This document shows positions 63,739 through 64,000 of a stretch of DNA of 64,000 bases, piece after piece; position 1 is the first letter of the stretch; every line of letters starts with the position of its first letter. The notes under the pieces are model-generated. The model made no database searches. It worked only from the letters and a program-made list of their open reading frames with translations, and was not told the origin of the DNA. The DNA comes from Alteromonas indica (GTDB lineage: Bacteria; Pseudomonadota; Gammaproteobacteria; Enterobacterales; Alteromonadaceae), in the NCBI GenBank assembly GCA_003056425.1, contig PYVY01000018.1:1-64000 (forward strand), given 5' to 3'. Position numbers and translations under genes: made by a program.

Positions 63739-64000
63739 TTAGCCGGAAAAACCCTGTAACCAGTCGCTCCATACCGGCTCTAGCCCCGCATGCGTCAAGG
63801 CGCTGGCTACTTCCCGGGCACTGCGATTGTCCTGCGTATCAAACTGCGCTAAGGCAGTATCTTTGTTACTGTAACCGCCAGGTTGGGTTTGCGATGCCGC
63901 TGACATGCTGGTAATACCTAGCGCTGCAATGTGATCGCGAAAATAAGCCGACTCTCGGGTTGAGATAGACAGCTCAATATTAGGATGCAGCAGCCGGTGG
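63739..64000 (-). CDS. thiH: 2-iminoacetate synthase ThiH, C-terminal part
   Basis: The 3' end of a gene continues beyond the right edge, so no start codon is visible. The 86 in-window codons read HRLLHPNIELSISTRESAYF, GITSMSAASQTQPGGY and AGLEPVWSDWLQGF to TAA (63741-63739). This is the typical end of ThiH, the radical SAM tyrosine lyase that supplies dehydroglycine for thiazole synthesis in thiamine biosynthesis. The N-terminal CxxxCxxC cluster would be outside. Other thi genes should follow to the right. Confidence 0.88.
   Translation of the reverse strand, partial: HRLLHPNIELSISTRESAYFRDHIAALGITSMSAASQTQPGGYSNKDTALAQFDTQDNRSAREVASALTHAGLEPVWSDWLQGFSG

Overview
The window looks like a chromosomal segment of a marine gammaproteobacterium of the Alteromonadaceae (Alteromonas/Aestuariibacter-like). 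The basis is the gene content: DMSP lyase, an alginate PL6/PL17 cluster, large TonB-dependent receptors, azurins, YcjX/YcjF and ThiH. This assignment is inference from content, not a database match.

Layout. (1) 1-4406 is the right end of a mobile island. It holds a P4-type tyrosine integrase, an AlpA-like regulator cut by an IS3-family element that runs off the left edge, and small secreted, lipoprotein and hypothetical genes. The island ends in a duplicated 3' part of a tRNA-Arg(CCG) gene (4365-4406), the likely attR. (2) 4593-5780 is dddY, a periplasmic DMSP lyase gene split by one in-frame TGA. (3) 6100-16086 is a guanidine-nitrogen operon. It has a sigma-54 promoter with NtrC-like half-sites, a guanidine-I (ykkC) riboswitch, an ABC importer, two DUF1989 carboxyguanidine deiminase subunits, a urea/guanidine carboxylase and allophanate hydrolase. 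(4) 16575-19404 carries a lipoprotein, an acyl-CoA synthetase and an azurin. (5) 19875-33137 is a nearly complete alginate pathway: TonB receptor, SDR reductase, GntR regulator, PL6 and PL17 lyases, KdgF, MFS transporter, KDG kinase and KDPG aldolase. ATTGGT half-sites recur in its intergenic regions. (6) 33284-34569 has a second azurin and an MBL-fold hydrolase. (7) 34959-37061 is the most unusual locus: a 37-residue peptide with a GG motif and hydrophobic tail, followed by two proteins with cupin-like cores and C-terminal HEAT-like repeats. It is a candidate undescribed peptide-modification (RiPP-like) system. (8) 37335-46343 has membrane proteins, a LytS/LytTR two-component pair, an orphan protein and a DUF1656/HlyD/FUSC efflux set. 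(9) 46350-49570 is a gluconate module (gntT, gntK, gntR) with several palindromic GntR operators. (10) 49607-52408 has an M20 peptidase and an MFS permease. (11) 52446-58548 is a small glucan locus (LacI regulator, TonB receptor, GH144-like enzyme) with two identical operators. (12) 58695-64000 has ycjX-ycjF, a ThrE-type exporter, a Na+/H+ antiporter and the 3' end of thiH.

The alginate and gluconate modules both feed the Entner-Doudoroff lower branch (KDG/6-phosphogluconate to KDPG). The guanidine operon supplies ammonium and appears to be under double control, by nitrogen status (sigma-54/NtrC) and by guanidine (riboswitch). No CRISPR array, rRNA or intact tRNA was seen.
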